A DNA stretch of 64,000 nucleotides from an uncultured Saprospiraceae bacterium (GTDB taxonomy: Bacteria; Bacteroidota; Bacteroidia; Chitinophagales; Saprospiraceae). Positions 1 to 8,573 of this stretch are shown here, one piece after another (within the stretch, counting starts at the first letter, position 1; each line of letters begins with the position of its first letter). The translations under genes were made by a program, and so were the position numbers. The stretch covers positions 48,509 to 112,508 of the forward strand of contig CALLWB010000018.1 of assembly GCA_938016265.1 (NCBI GenBank), in the 5' to 3' direction. The notes under the pieces are model-generated. The model did no database searches and was not told the DNA's origin. It saw only the letters and a list, made by a program, of their open reading frames with translations.

Positions 1-715
1 CATTGAATACCCAGACGGGACTGTTCAACGACAAACAATTACTGGAAACAGTTTGCATTTGATGATGAAACCGTCGGGAGAAGTGGTTGATGTGCTGCCA
101 GGACTTTATGGACCAGATTTTTTTATGAAATGGCTGAACAAGCACTCGAGTCAAAATTTTAATTACAAACACCATGCGCAATGGCTAAACAAGTTGGTTG
201 ATAATGATGTAGAATATTTGTTTGTAAATGATCATTTAGAAAAAGTAGCCGATCAACTCCCAACGGCATTTGATGCCATGCAAATGGCCGTCGGAAAAGC
301 AATAGTCGAAAGACCAATTCTCAAACAACTTGACAAGAACAAAACGCCACTTTCCCCTGACCAAAAACTGGAACAAGGGTGGCTGAACACATTAGATTTA
401 ATGGGATTTAAATCGGAAAAATTATCCTCTGGAAGTAGATTATTAATTCATTGTAAAAAACAATATACCCCAGAAAATTCCTTAGAAAAAACCGTTACCA
501 AAATTGAAGAAATTCTGACACTGGAAAACCTCAGAAATGAGCTAAACCTCCGCCGAAGAGCACTCTTACTGCTAGAAGATGAAAATTTAAAAATGGATGA
601 TCAATTCCTAGTAAGCACCATTTACAAAGAACTATTTTTGACACCACTAGACGACAAAAAGATGGGAATGTATCAACCCGATTCTTTTTACGGATTGACG
701 GATGATGGATTTTAG
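1..715 (+). CDS. Unrecognised protein, C-terminal part (5' end outside window)
   Basis: The frame is already open at the left edge (first full codon at base 2), so only about 237 C-terminal residues are present. The in-frame TTG at 53 is not a credible start because ordinary protein sequence continues upstream of it. I do not recognise the family with certainty. Near the visible N-terminus is 'DVLPGLYGPDFF', which loosely resembles the last strand and helix of thioredoxin-like folds (weak impression only). A charged Leu/Lys/Glu-rich helical region follows. No membrane segment is visible. A repeat-filled gap of 0.6 kb separates it from the his leader, so it is probably not part of that operon. 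Confidence 0.75.
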   Translation, partial: IEYPDGTVQRQTITGNSLHLMMKPSGEVVDVLPGLYGPDFFMKWLNKHSSQNFNYKHHAQWLNKLVDNDVEYLFVNDHLEKVADQLPTAFDAMQMAVGKAIVERPILKQLDKNKTPLSPDQKLEQGWLNTLDLMGFKSEKLSSGSRLLIHCKKQYTPENSLEKTVTKIEEILTLENLRNELNLRRRALLLLEDENLKMDDQFLVSTIYKELFLTPLDDKKMGMYQPDSFYGLTDDGF

Positions 716-808
716 GAGTTTTTATCCCAACCTTCTATGTGGCGAATTGGCGAATTCAAGTCCTACGTCGCGGCGAATTCATTCGAGCTGTACAGATAAA
801 TTAAAACC

Positions 809-1083
809 ATTCGAGTGCCATTGGGACGATTCATATTCTAGCCTAGGGTTTCAACCCTAGGATTTATATGGAGTATTTCGAGTGCCATCGGCACGGTTTC
901 ATATTGTAGCCTAGGGTTTCAACCCTAGCATTTATATAAAGTGTATTTCGAGTGCCATCGGCACGGTTCATTTTTTCAATATGATTTTTCCTATCTCATT
1001 TGGTTCCATCCGAGAAAATGTAACGTACCTATGGCACTCAATTCTTCCTAATATCTTACCTAGGGTTGAAACCCTAGGCTATT
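809..1083. repeat. REP-like palindromic repeat cluster, family 1
   Basis: Two kinds of palindrome alternate. The first is CCTAGGGTTTCAACCCTAGG at 842-861, again at 910-928, and in inverted orientation at 1059-1078. The second is GTGCCATCGGCAC at 882-894 and 952-964, with a degenerate copy near 815 and an inverted partial copy near 1031-1040. The direct units are about 70 bases long, and the last unit is inverted, so the cluster could fold into a large cruciform. It is non-coding and resembles REP/BIME elements mobilised in trans by REP-associated transposases. No transposase gene is in the window. Confidence 0.65.
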
Positions 1084-1135
1084 AAATAAGCCATACCTAA
1101 CGGTATTCATCGTACGATTTAATTCCAAGGATTGA

Positions 1136-1218
1136 GTCTGAAGGGCTCTAACAAATTAGCTAGGGGCATCGTTCCTAGTAAATGGGCGCACTGAAATAAG
1201 CTCTGAAAGAGCGAAACC
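1136..1218. repeat. REP-like palindromic repeat, family 2
   Basis: Two further short palindromes lie here: CTAGGGGCATCGTTCCTAG at 1160-1178 and GCTCTGAAAGAGC at 1200-1212. The sequences differ from the cluster just upstream, so this is probably a second repeat family. Together the two families fill most of the gap between the left-edge gene and the his promoter. No reading frame of note is present. Confidence 0.45.
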
Positions 1219-1277
1219 CAACTGAGCTCCAATTATTCCATTTACCAAATATCCCTTACCAATTAACTACCCATAAA

Positions 1278-1309
1278 TTTGCACTTCCACTCGCAACATT
1301 GTATATTGA
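1278..1309 (+). promoter_or_regulatory. Probable his operon promoter (Bacteroidota -33/-7 type)
   Basis: TTTG at 1278-1281 is followed after exactly 20 bases by TATATTGA at 1302-1309. This is close to the Bacteroidota consensus TTTG-N19-21-TAnnTTTG. A start near 1316 would give a leader transcript beginning about 11 bases before the leader peptide ATG at 1327. The position directly upstream of the attenuator supports the call; the -7 box is one base off. Confidence 0.5.
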
Positions 1310-1326
1310 AGCCAGATAAAAAAACA

Positions 1327-1389
1327 ATGAAGAATTTTCAAGTACATCATCATCATTTTCATAATTGCTCTCAGGCGATTAAGGGATGA
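1327..1389 (+). CDS. hisL: his operon leader peptide (20 codons, five His codons)
   Basis: ATG at 1327, TGA at 1387-1389. The 20-residue product contains a run of four His codons (1345-1356), one Phe, then a fifth His (1360-1362), giving HHHHFH at residues 7-12. This is the classic sensor of charged tRNA-His: ribosomes stall here when histidine is scarce. The peptide ends 29 bases before the terminator hairpin of the attenuator and lies upstream of hisG. It is too short for ordinary gene finding. That it is translated is inferred from its composition and context. Confidence 0.85.
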   Translation: MKNFQVHHHHFHNCSQAIKG

Positions 1390-1447
1390 TATGTATATAG
1401 TATAAAATATTCCAAAAACCCGTCTGAGTAAATCAGACGGGTTTTTT
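1370..1447 (+). promoter_or_regulatory. his attenuator: antiterminator arm plus intrinsic terminator
   Basis: The terminator stem is CCCGTCTGA (1419-1427) paired with TCAGACGGG (1433-1441) around a 5-base loop, followed by TTTTTT. The competing arm CTCAGGCG (1370-1377) lies inside the last codons of the leader peptide. It can pair with CGTCTGAG (1421-1428) over 8 positions, one of them G-U, which would break the terminator. A ribosome reaching the leader stop codon would mask 1370-1377 and allow termination. A ribosome stalled at the earlier His codons would leave it free, giving readthrough into hisG. The pairing is seen in the sequence; the mechanism follows known his/trp attenuators. Confidence 0.85.
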
Positions 1448-1493
1448 GTTTTTACAAAGGCTTCTTCGTTTACTCAGGCATTAATTAATAAAA

Positions 1494-2351
1494 ATGAGTA
1501 AACTAAAAATCGCCATTCAAAAAAGCGGTCGATTGAATGAAGAGTCACTCAAACTGTTGAAAAATTGCGGGATTTCCATCAACAATGGAAAAGATCAACT
1601 AAAAGTCACCGTCAAAAATTTCCCGTTAGAAATTCTCTATTTACGGAACTCCGACATCCCACAATACATAGAAGACGGAGTAGCAGACATCGGGATCGTC
1701 GGTGAAAATTTGTTGATCGAAAAACAGAAAAAAGTCCAGATCGTAGAACAACTCGGATTTTCAAAATGCAAGGTTTGCCTCGCCGTCCCTAAAGAAGTAG
1801 CAGACAATAGTGTGTCTTACTTTGAAGGAAAAAAGATAGCCACCTCTTACCCAAATACCCTTCGCAATTACCTCAAAAAACAAGGCGTTAATTCAGAAGT
1901 CCACACCATCTCCGGCTCCGTAGAAATTGCCCCCAATATAGGATTGGCAGATGGGATTTGCGATATAGTAAGTTCAGGAAGTACCCTTTTCAAAAATGGA
2001 TTGCGAGAAACACAAGTCATTCTAAAATCAGAAGCCGTTCTGGTCAAATCACCAAAAATTTCAGCAGAAAAAGAAGCCATTTTAGACAAACTATTGTTTC
2101 GAATCCAGGCGGTTTTAAGGGCAAAAAACAGTAAGTACATATTGATGAATGTCCCAGAAGAAAACATTGAATCAGTTGCTCAAATTCTTCCTGTTTTAAA
2201 GAGTCCAACTATTCTTCCATTAGCAAAACCAGGCTGGTTTTCCCTGCATTCTGTCATCGATGAAAACAAATTTTGGGAAGTCATCGACCAATTAAAAGAT
2301 GCTGGTGCTGAAGACATTTTAATCATTCCAATCGACAAAATGGTACTATAA
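1494..2351 (+). CDS. hisG: ATP phosphoribosyltransferase, long form
   Basis: First enzyme of histidine synthesis: condenses ATP and PRPP to phosphoribosyl-ATP; cytoplasmic. The 285-residue length fits the long, HisZ-independent form. An N-terminal periplasmic-binding-like catalytic part (about 1-205) begins 'LKIAIQKSGRL' and contains 'DIGIVGENLL'. A C-terminal ACT-like regulatory domain (about 210-285) includes 'AKPGWFSLHSVI' and ends 'EDILIIPIDKMVL'. That domain normally mediates feedback inhibition by histidine. It is the first structural gene after the attenuator, 47 bases past the terminator U-run. Its stop overlaps the hisD start (TAATG). Confidence 0.97.
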   Translation: MSKLKIAIQKSGRLNEESLKLLKNCGISINNGKDQLKVTVKNFPLEILYLRNSDIPQYIEDGVADIGIVGENLLIEKQKKVQIVEQLGFSKCKVCLAVPKEVADNSVSYFEGKKIATSYPNTLRNYLKKQGVNSEVHTISGSVEIAPNIGLADGICDIVSSGSTLFKNGLRETQVILKSEAVLVKSPKISAEKEAILDKLLFRIQAVLRAKNSKYILMNVPEENIESVAQILPVLKSPTILPLAKPGWFSLHSVIDENKFWEVIDQLKDAGAEDILIIPIDKMVL

Positions 2352-3640
2352 TGAACGTTATCAAAAACATACAACAAGAAGAATGGCCTACCCTGACTAA
2401 ACGCCCCGTCTTCGAAAACGCAACGCTGACAGAAACAGTAAGCACCATTCTGAAAAACGTCAAAGCACAAAAAGATCAGGCCCTAAAAAAGTATGCCATT
2501 CAATTTGACAACGTAGTGCTGGACCAGTTTTTAGTTTCTCTAGAAGAAATAGATCAAGCGGTTGCAGTCGTTTCCAAAGAACTAAAAACAGCCATTCAAC
2601 AAGCAAAATCGAACATCGAAAAATTCCACACCTCCCAGCAAACAAACGAGAAAATCATTGAAACGACACCTGGCGTAAAATGCTGGCGGAAAAATGTAGC
2701 GATAGAAAAAATCGGGCTGTATATTCCAGGAGGAACTGCGCCCTTGTTTTCTACCGTTTTGATGCTAGGAATACCAGCAAAAATTGCCGGGTGTCAGGAG
2801 ATGGTGATGTGCACTCCTTGCAATAGTGCAGGCAAAATAAATCCTGCGATTCTGTATACGGCGCAACTGGTAGGCATCAAAAAAATATTCAAAGTTGGTG
2901 GTGCGCAGGCTATTGCGGCGATGGCCTACGGCACAGAGAGTATTCCTCAAGTCTACAAGATATTTGGTCCGGGCAATCAGTACGTTACCAAGGCGAAAGA
3001 ACTCCTCCAGCAAAATGGGATAGCAATCGATATGCCTGCCGGCCCTAGCGAGCTACTTGTGATTGCTGACAAAACAGGCGTTCCTGAATTTATTGCAGCC
3101 GACCTGCTTTCTCAAGCAGAACACGGAGCAGATAGTCAGGTGGTTTTGGTTAGCAATGATGAACAAATTCTAAAAAAAACGATCGCTGCACTCCATACTC
3201 AAGTAGAAAATCTTCCTAGGAAAGATATTGCCAAAAAGGCACTTCAACACAGTAAGGCTATCCTGTTGAGCACGATGGAAGCGTGTTTGGAATTTAGCAA
3301 TTGTTATGCGCCGGAGCACTTGATTATTGCTTCGGAGAAGGCGGTTGACTATGCGGACCTTGTTGTGAATGCAGGCTCTGTGTTTCTGGGAAATTATAGC
3401 TGTGAAAGCGCAGGAGATTATGCAAGTGGGACCAACCACACCCTTCCAACAAACGGATATGCAAAAAACTATAGCGGAGTTTCCCTAGACAGTTTTGTCA
3501 AAAAAATCACCTTCCAACAACTCAGCCCACAGGGCATCTCGAATATTGGAAAAACAATAGAAACAATGGCTGCAGCCGAACAACTTTGGGCGCACAAAAA
3601 CGCCGTCACCATTCGACTAAAAACAATAAACAATGTTTAA
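2351..3640 (+). CDS. hisD: Histidinol dehydrogenase
   Basis: Oxidises L-histidinol to L-histidine in two NAD-dependent steps, the last reactions of the pathway. The 429 residues match the family length. Characteristic stretches are 'LYIPGGTAPLFSTVLM', 'VGGAQAIAAMAYGT', 'GPGNQYVTKAK', 'DMPAGPSELLVIAD', 'AEHGADSQVVLVS' (zinc and substrate ligands), 'NCYAPEHL' with the catalytic Glu-His pair, and 'ASGTNHTLPTNGYAK'. The gene starts on the last base of hisG and overlaps hisC by 8 bases, so the three genes are probably translationally coupled. Confidence 0.98.
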   Translation: MNVIKNIQQEEWPTLTKRPVFENATLTETVSTILKNVKAQKDQALKKYAIQFDNVVLDQFLVSLEEIDQAVAVVSKELKTAIQQAKSNIEKFHTSQQTNEKIIETTPGVKCWRKNVAIEKIGLYIPGGTAPLFSTVLMLGIPAKIAGCQEMVMCTPCNSAGKINPAILYTAQLVGIKKIFKVGGAQAIAAMAYGTESIPQVYKIFGPGNQYVTKAKELLQQNGIAIDMPAGPSELLVIADKTGVPEFIAADLLSQAEHGADSQVVLVSNDEQILKKTIAALHTQVENLPRKDIAKKALQHSKAILLSTMEACLEFSNCYAPEHLIIASEKAVDYADLVVNAGSVFLGNYSCESAGDYASGTNHTLPTNGYAKNYSGVSLDSFVKKITFQQLSPQGISNIGKTIETMAAAEQLWAHKNAVTIRLKTINNV

Positions 3641-4664
3641 TATAGATACATTAACACGCAAAAATATCAGGGAGTTGACTCCCTACAGTTCTGCTAGAGA
3701 AGAATTTAGCGGACAGGCAACTGTTTTGCTTGACGCGAATGAAAACCCGTACGATACAGATCTGAACAGATATCCCGATCCGTTCCAGAAGGAGCTAAAA
3801 AATGCGATTGCTGACCTCAAAAATGTAGCGGCTGATCAACTTTTTATTGGCAATGGAAGTGATGAAGCCATTGATTTGTTATTCCGGGCATTTTGCGAAC
3901 CGAAGAATAGTAAGGCCTACATTTTCCCACCGACTTATGGGATGTATGCGGTTTCAGCCCAGATTAATGATATAGAGATTGTGCGTCTTCCTCTACGGGA
4001 GAACTTCCAGCTTCCGGCCTTGGCGACTATCAAAAATGAAATCAAGTCGACGGGGTTGTTGTTTATTTGTTCACCTAACAATCCGACGGGGACGGTTTAT
4101 GGATTGGCGCAAATCAAGGAGATGGCCGATGGTTTTTATGGATTGGTGGTGGTGGATGAGGCGTATATTGATTTTTCAAGTTCGGAGAGCGCGTTGGCTT
4201 TGTTGGATAGTACGCCAAATCTAGTGGTTTTGCAGACGATGAGCAAAGCTTGGGGGCTTGCCGGTTTGAGATTGGGAATCGCAGCAGCTAGCAAGGAAAT
4301 TATTAAGGTATTAAACAAAATAAAACCTCCTTATAATGTGAATACGCTAAGTCAAGCGAAAGGAGTAGAGGTATTAAGAAACGATGACCTTGTCCAGCAA
4401 CAAATCAAACAAATTCAAGACCAACGAAAAGCACTTCGTAGGGCACTTCAAGCAACAAAAGGTGTCCGTAAAGTCTATCCATCTGAAGCCAATTTTATCC
4501 TAGCGGAATTCGACCAAGCAGCAATGGTATTCAGAGAACTCCAAAGCAAAGGCATTATTATTCGAAATAGAACCCGCTTAATAAAAAACTGCTTGCGCAT
4601 CACCGTTGGCACTCCGCAACAAAACAAACTACTGATCACCACCCTCAAAAATATCTCAAGATGA
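3633..4664 (+). CDS. hisC: Histidinol-phosphate aminotransferase
   Basis: PLP-dependent fold-type I aminotransferase converting imidazole-acetol phosphate and glutamate to histidinol phosphate. It has 343 residues. Visible motifs are '[10 protein letters not shown]' near the N-terminus, '[15 protein letters not shown]', '[12 protein letters not shown]', '[10 protein letters not shown]' (the Asp that contacts the PLP ring nitrogen) and '[14 protein letters not shown]', whose Lys should form the PLP Schiff base. It overlaps hisD upstream by 8 bases and hisB downstream by 4 (ATGA). The middle of the gene (about 4020-4260) is richer in G than its neighbours, but the frame is unbroken. Confidence 0.97.
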   Translation: MFNIDTLTRKNIRELTPYSSAREEFSGQATVLLDANENPYDTDLNRYPDPFQKELKNAIADLKNVAADQLFIGNGSDEAIDLLFRAFCEPKNSKAYIFPPTYGMYAVSAQINDIEIVRLPLRENFQLPALATIKNEIKSTGLLFICSPNNPTGTVYGLAQIKEMADGFYGLVVVDEAYIDFSSSESALALLDSTPNLVVLQTMSKAWGLAGLRLGIAAASKEIIKVLNKIKPPYNVNTLSQAKGVEVLRNDDLVQQQIKQIQDQRKALRRALQATKGVRKVYPSEANFILAEFDQAAMVFRELQSKGIIIRNRTRLIKNCLRITVGTPQQNKLLITTLKNISR

Positions 4665-5749
4665 AAAAAGTATTATTTATAGACAGAGACGGCACATTGG
4701 TTATTGAGCCGCCGGTAGACTATCAACTCGATAGTCTGGAGAAGCTGGAATTTTATCCTGGTGTTTTTCAGTGGTTGTCCAAAATAGCAATAGAACTGGA
4801 TTATGAATTAGTCATGGTCACTAATCAAGATGGTTTGGGCACCAGTTCGTTCCCAGAAGAAACGTTTTGGCCTGCGCATAACCAAATCATTCAGGCATTC
4901 AAAAATGAAGGCGTTGAATTTGCTGAAGTGCTGATTGACAAATCCTTTCCAGCAGAAAACGCACCTACCAGAAAACCAGGGACAGGCTTGCTACAACCTT
5001 ATCTCTATGGGAATTATGACTTGGCCAACTCCTACGTGATCGGTGATCGATTGTCCGACGTCCAATTGGCAAAAAACCTAAAGGCAAACGCCATTTTTAT
5101 AGGCGAAAATGGACAAGGCGCCGACCTATCCACCACCAGCTGGAAAACCATCTACCAATACCTAAAAGCAAAACCACGCAAAGCAACCATCAACAGAAAA
5201 ACAAACGAAACCGACATCAACATCACCATCAATCTAGACGGCAGCGGGCAATCTGCTATCTCCACAGGGATCGGATTTTTTGACCACATGCTAGAACAGG
5301 TGTCCAAGCACGGAAACATTGATTTATCCATTGACTTGAAAGGCGATTTGGAAATAGATGAACACCATACGATTGAAGACGTTGCCATCACATTCGGAGA
5401 AGCATTTTTGAAAGCGCTGGGCAGTAAAAAAGGAATTGAACGCTATGGCTTTTTGTTGCCGATGGATGACTGTTTGGCGCAGGTGGCGCTTGATTTTGGT
5501 GGTCGGCCGTGGCTCGTCTGGGAATCAGTTTTCAAGCGTGAAAAAATTGGAGAAATGCCGACGGAGATGTTCATGCACTTTTTCAAATCCTTCAGTGATG
5601 CTGCAAAATGTAATCTAAATATCAAAGCCGAAGGAGAAAATGAACACCACAAGATAGAAGCGATCTTTAAAGCATTCGCGAAAGCAATAAAAATGGCTAT
5701 ATCCAAAACAAACAACTATTCCATACCTAGCACAAAAGGAAGTTTATGA
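4661..5749 (+). CDS. hisB: Bifunctional histidinol-phosphatase / imidazoleglycerol-phosphate dehydratase
   Basis: Fusion protein of 362 residues. The N-terminal HAD phosphatase (about 1-165) has the nucleophile motif 'FIDRDGTL', a Thr-Asn pair in 'MVTNQDG' and '[12 protein letters not shown]'. The C-terminal IGP dehydratase (about 170-362) has the metal-binding repeats 'DEHHTIED' and 'NEHHKIEA', plus '[16 protein letters not shown]'. The Cys/His zinc-loop residues of the E. coli phosphatase domain are absent; the matching region reads '[15 protein letters not shown]', a variant I believe is usual in Bacteroidota. The fused form explains the lack of a separate phosphatase gene. ATGA overlaps at both ends. 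Confidence 0.97.
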   Translation: MKKVLFIDRDGTLVIEPPVDYQLDSLEKLEFYPGVFQWLSKIAIELDYELVMVTNQDGLGTSSFPEETFWPAHNQIIQAFKNEGVEFAEVLIDKSFPAENAPTRKPGTGLLQPYLYGNYDLANSYVIGDRLSDVQLAKNLKANAIFIGENGQGADLSTTSWKTIYQYLKAKPRKATINRKTNETDINITINLDGSGQSAISTGIGFFDHMLEQVSKHGNIDLSIDLKGDLEIDEHHTIEDVAITFGEAFLKALGSKKGIERYGFLLPMDDCLAQVALDFGGRPWLVWESVFKREKIGEMPTEMFMHFFKSFSDAAKCNLNIKAEGENEHHKIEAIFKAFAKAIKMAISKTNNYSIPSTKGSL

Positions 5750-6324
5750 TTGCTATAATAAAATACAATGCAGGTAACATTAGTTCGGTACAGAACGCGC
5801 TTGCTCGCCTAGGATATGACAGCGTGATCACCGATGACAAATCCACCATTCAATCGGCATCCAAAGTGATATTCCCAGGTGTCGGAGAAGCCAGCTCTGC
5901 CATGAACTACCTCCGCGAAAAGAACCTCGACGGCCTGCTCCTATCCCTTCAACAACCAATGCTTGGCATCTGTCTTGGACTTCAATTGATGTGCAAACAC
6001 AGTGAAGAGGGAAATACCAATTGCCTAGGGATTTTTGATGCGAATGTAAAACGATTTCCTCCTACGGAAATCGTCCCGCACACGGGATGGAACAGTTTTT
6101 CCAACCTAAAAAGCCTGCTATTCAAGGACATCAAAAAAGAAAACGATGTCTATTATGTACACAGTTATTACGCGGAAGAATGCAAGGAGACGGTGGCAAC
6201 TTGTGACTACATTTTACCGTTTAGCGCAGGTTTGCAGAAAGATAATTTTTATGCGACCCAATTTCACCCAGAAAAGTCGGCAGGAATTGGCGAACAAATT
6301 TTGAAAAACTTTTTATCCTTATGA
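5746..6324 (+). CDS. hisH: Imidazole glycerol phosphate synthase, glutaminase subunit
   Basis: Class I glutamine amidotransferase that feeds ammonia to HisF. The 192 residues match the family. The nucleophile elbow is '[11 protein letters not shown]' and the catalytic His-Glu pair lies in '[12 protein letters not shown]'. '[10 protein letters not shown]'-like sequence near residue 45 ('[14 protein letters not shown]') forms the oxyanion strand. It starts within the hisB stop (ATGA) and overlaps hisA by 4 bases. Its partner HisF is two genes downstream in the same operon. Confidence 0.96.
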   Translation: MIAIIKYNAGNISSVQNALARLGYDSVITDDKSTIQSASKVIFPGVGEASSAMNYLREKNLDGLLLSLQQPMLGICLGLQLMCKHSEEGNTNCLGIFDANVKRFPPTEIVPHTGWNSFSNLKSLLFKDIKKENDVYYVHSYYAEECKETVATCDYILPFSAGLQKDNFYATQFHPEKSAGIGEQILKNFLSL

Positions 6325-7034
6325 GAATAATACCAGCTATTGATATCCTGGAAGGGAAGTGTGTCCGATTGTCAAAGGGCGATTATAATACAAAAAAAAT
6401 CTACAATGAAAATCCGGTCGAGGTGGCTAAGCAATTTGAAGACAGTGGGATTGAATACCTGCACGTTGTTGATCTGGATGGGGCAAAATCTAAGCATATT
6501 GTCAATTATAATGTCCTTGAAAACATCAGAAAATCTACTAGTCTGAAGATTGATTTTGGAGGCGGGTTGAAGTCGGATAAGGATTTGAAAATTGCTTTTG
6601 AATGTGGCGCTAATCAGGTAACTGGTGGCAGTATTGCCGTCAACAATTCGGAGTTATTCACTAGCTGGATCCAGAAATACGGTCCAGACAAAATCATCCT
6701 GGGAGCAGACTGCAAAGACAGGAAAATTGCCACCAACGGTTGGATGGAAAAGTCAACCTTGGATGTCGTAGAATTTATTAACAATTATGAATCAAAAGGC
6801 ATACAATATGTCGTCTGTACGGATATCGAAAAAGATGGAATGCTGCTAGGAACTTCTAACGAATTGTACAAGGAGATTTTAGTTAAAACTAAGGTACGCC
6901 TGATCGCTAGTGGCGGAGTTTCGTCCCTAAATGACTTGGAAATTTTGAAGGCTATTGGATGCGAAGGCGCCATTGTTGGAAAGGCCATTTATGAAGGCAG
7001 AATCACCTTAAAAGAACTAGAACAATTATGCTAA
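6321..7034 (+). CDS. hisA: ProFAR isomerase (phosphoribosylformimino-5-aminoimidazole carboxamide ribotide isomerase)
   Basis: TIM-barrel enzyme of 237 residues that isomerises ProFAR to PRFAR. The first catalytic Asp is in '[15 protein letters not shown]' and the second in '[10 protein letters not shown]'. Phosphate-binding loops are 'DFGGGLKSD' and '[12 protein letters not shown]', with '[10 protein letters not shown]' near the C-terminus. It overlaps hisH by 4 bases and hisF by 7 bases. It is the half-barrel-duplicated paralogue of HisF next door, as usual. Confidence 0.96.
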   Translation: MRIIPAIDILEGKCVRLSKGDYNTKKIYNENPVEVAKQFEDSGIEYLHVVDLDGAKSKHIVNYNVLENIRKSTSLKIDFGGGLKSDKDLKIAFECGANQVTGGSIAVNNSELFTSWIQKYGPDKIILGADCKDRKIATNGWMEKSTLDVVEFINNYESKGIQYVVCTDIEKDGMLLGTSNELYKEILVKTKVRLIASGGVSSLNDLEILKAIGCEGAIVGKAIYEGRITLKELEQLC

Positions 7035-7783
7035 AAAAACGAATCATCCCATGTCTCGACATCAAGGACGGAAGAACCGTAAAAGGAATCAATTTTGTCG
7101 GTATCCGTGATGCTGGCGATCCGATAGAACTGGCGAAAAAATATGTTGCTCAGGGAGCAGACGAGCTCGTTTTCCTGGACATTACTGCCACGGTGGAAAA
7201 ACGAAAAACACTGATCAATCTGGTCGATAAAATCGCTCGGGAAATCAACATTCCATTTACAGTTGGTGGAGGGATCAATGCAGTGGACGATGTGCGGGCG
7301 TTGTTGAAAGCGGGCGCAGACAAAGTCAGTATCAACTCCTCCGCAGTCAAGCGCCCGGAATTGATTGCTGAAATTGCGAAGGAATTTGGAAGTCAGTGTG
7401 TGGTCATCGCTATCGATACGAAGTATGAAGATGATGAATGGATGGTGTTCATTCATGGTGGTCGAAAAGGAACGGGGCTGAAAACTGTTGATTGGGCAAA
7501 GCGGGCGGAAGCGTTGGGAGCTGGTGAAATTTTGCTGACATCTATGAATAGTGATGGGACTACAGCCGGGTTTGCAATTGACATTACCGCTAAGGTGGCG
7601 GAGGCCGTTAATATACCCGTCATTGCTTCCGGTGGGGCTGGGAAGGAAGCACACTTTAAGGAGGTGTTTGAAAAGACCAAAGCAACAGGAGGACTAGCAG
7701 CTACCATTTTTCATTATGATAAAATTTCTATCCCTGACCTAAAGGAATATTTGACCACAAAAAACATTAACGTACGACGTTGA
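7028..7783 (+). CDS. hisF: Imidazole glycerol phosphate synthase, cyclase subunit
   Basis: TIM-barrel synthase of 251 residues that uses ammonia from HisH to convert PRFAR to imidazole glycerol phosphate and AICAR. The N-terminal motif '[16 protein letters not shown]' carries the first catalytic Asp and '[11 protein letters not shown]' the second. Phosphate loops are '[13 protein letters not shown]' and '[13 protein letters not shown]'. AICAR returns to purine synthesis. The start overlaps the hisA end by 7 bases, and the stop TGA (7781-7783) runs directly into the reading frame of the last gene. Confidence 0.97.
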   Translation: MLKKRIIPCLDIKDGRTVKGINFVGIRDAGDPIELAKKYVAQGADELVFLDITATVEKRKTLINLVDKIAREINIPFTVGGGINAVDDVRALLKAGADKVSINSSAVKRPELIAEIAKEFGSQCVVIAIDTKYEDDEWMVFIHGGRKGTGLKTVDWAKRAEALGAGEILLTSMNSDGTTAGFAIDITAKVAEAVNIPVIASGGAGKEAHFKEVFEKTKATGGLAATIFHYDKISIPDLKEYLTTKNINVRR

Positions 7784-7806
7784 AATTATTCAAACAAAAA
7801 ACAACC

Positions 7807-8397
7807 ATGGACATCAATTTTAATAAAGGAAACGGGCTCGTCCCGGTCATCATACAAAACAGTAAAACTCTTCAGGTGCTAATGTTAGGCTATATGAATG
7901 AAGAAGCGTTCAAAAAAACAAAAACAGAAGGCAGGGTTACGTTTTTCAGCCGTAGTAAAAACAGACTGTGGACAAAAGGAGAACAATCCGGCAACTATTT
8001 ATCCGTTGTCGATATTCAGTTAGATTGTGATGCCGATACGCTTTTGATAAAAGCCATACCCAATGGTCCTACCTGCCACACCGGCGCCACTTCCTGCTTC
8101 AAAGAAGAAACGGCCAAGGGCTTCGTCTATGACTTGGAGCAAACCATTCACAAAAGAATAGACGAAGACGACGCCAACTCCTACACCAACCAGCTCTATA
8201 AAAAAGGAATAAACAAAGTCGCTCAAAAGGTAGGCGAAGAGGCGGTCGAACTGATCATCGAAGCCAAAGACAACGACCCTAAATTATTCAAGGAGGAAGC
8301 AGCAGACTTATTGTATCACTATCTAATTTTACTAAAAGCAAAAGGGTATCAATTGTTAGACATCGAAAAAACTTTGAAATCCAGGCAACGGCAGTAG
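7807..8397 (+). CDS. hisIE: Phosphoribosyl-AMP cyclohydrolase / phosphoribosyl-ATP pyrophosphatase
   Basis: Bifunctional enzyme for steps 2 and 3 of the pathway. The HisI domain (about 1-105) has the metal-binding motif 'DCDADTLL' and 'GPTCHTGATSCF'. The HisE domain (about 110-196) has 'VGEEAVELIIEAKD'. I chose ATG 7807 because it begins 'MDINFNKGNGLVP', matching the usual HisI N-terminus, and has an A-rich upstream context. An alternative TTG at 7780 would overlap the hisF stop and add 9 residues (205 in total). It is the last gene of the operon; no strong terminator follows, and a 176-base gap precedes the next gene. Confidence 0.95.
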   Translation: MDINFNKGNGLVPVIIQNSKTLQVLMLGYMNEEAFKKTKTEGRVTFFSRSKNRLWTKGEQSGNYLSVVDIQLDCDADTLLIKAIPNGPTCHTGATSCFKEETAKGFVYDLEQTIHKRIDEDDANSYTNQLYKKGINKVAQKVGEEAVELIIEAKDNDPKLFKEEAADLLYHYLILLKAKGYQLLDIEKTLKSRQRQ

Positions 8398-8533
8398 CGT
8401 ACTGGGCAAATGGCGGCATTGATCGTGGGGTGAAAACAATTTGTTAATCGTCCTATGCACTTACATATGCCCTTGCCAGTTCCGGCTTGATTCACTGCAA
8501 AACACATTTATTCTCATGATATTTCATTGAAAA

Positions 8534-8565
8534 TTTGCGTTAATACTTACAACGCTTTAACTTAG
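8534..8565 (+). promoter_or_regulatory. Possible promoter for the S41 protease gene
   Basis: TTTG at 8534-8537 is followed after 20 bases by TAACTTAG (8558-8565), a 7-of-8 match to TAnnTTTG at the spacing used in Bacteroidota. Transcription would begin only a few bases before the ATG at 8574, giving an almost leaderless mRNA, so the call is tentative. Confidence 0.35.
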
Positions 8566-8573
8566 GGACTAAT

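Noticed and set aside
809..1083. CRISPR array
   Set aside because: The repeats are few, partly inverted and palindromic with no unique spacers of constant length; no cas gene is in the window.
7031..7654. 207-codon minus-strand open frame opposite hisF
   Set aside because: It is the antisense shadow of hisF; the translation has no family character, whereas HisF on the other strand is unmistakable.
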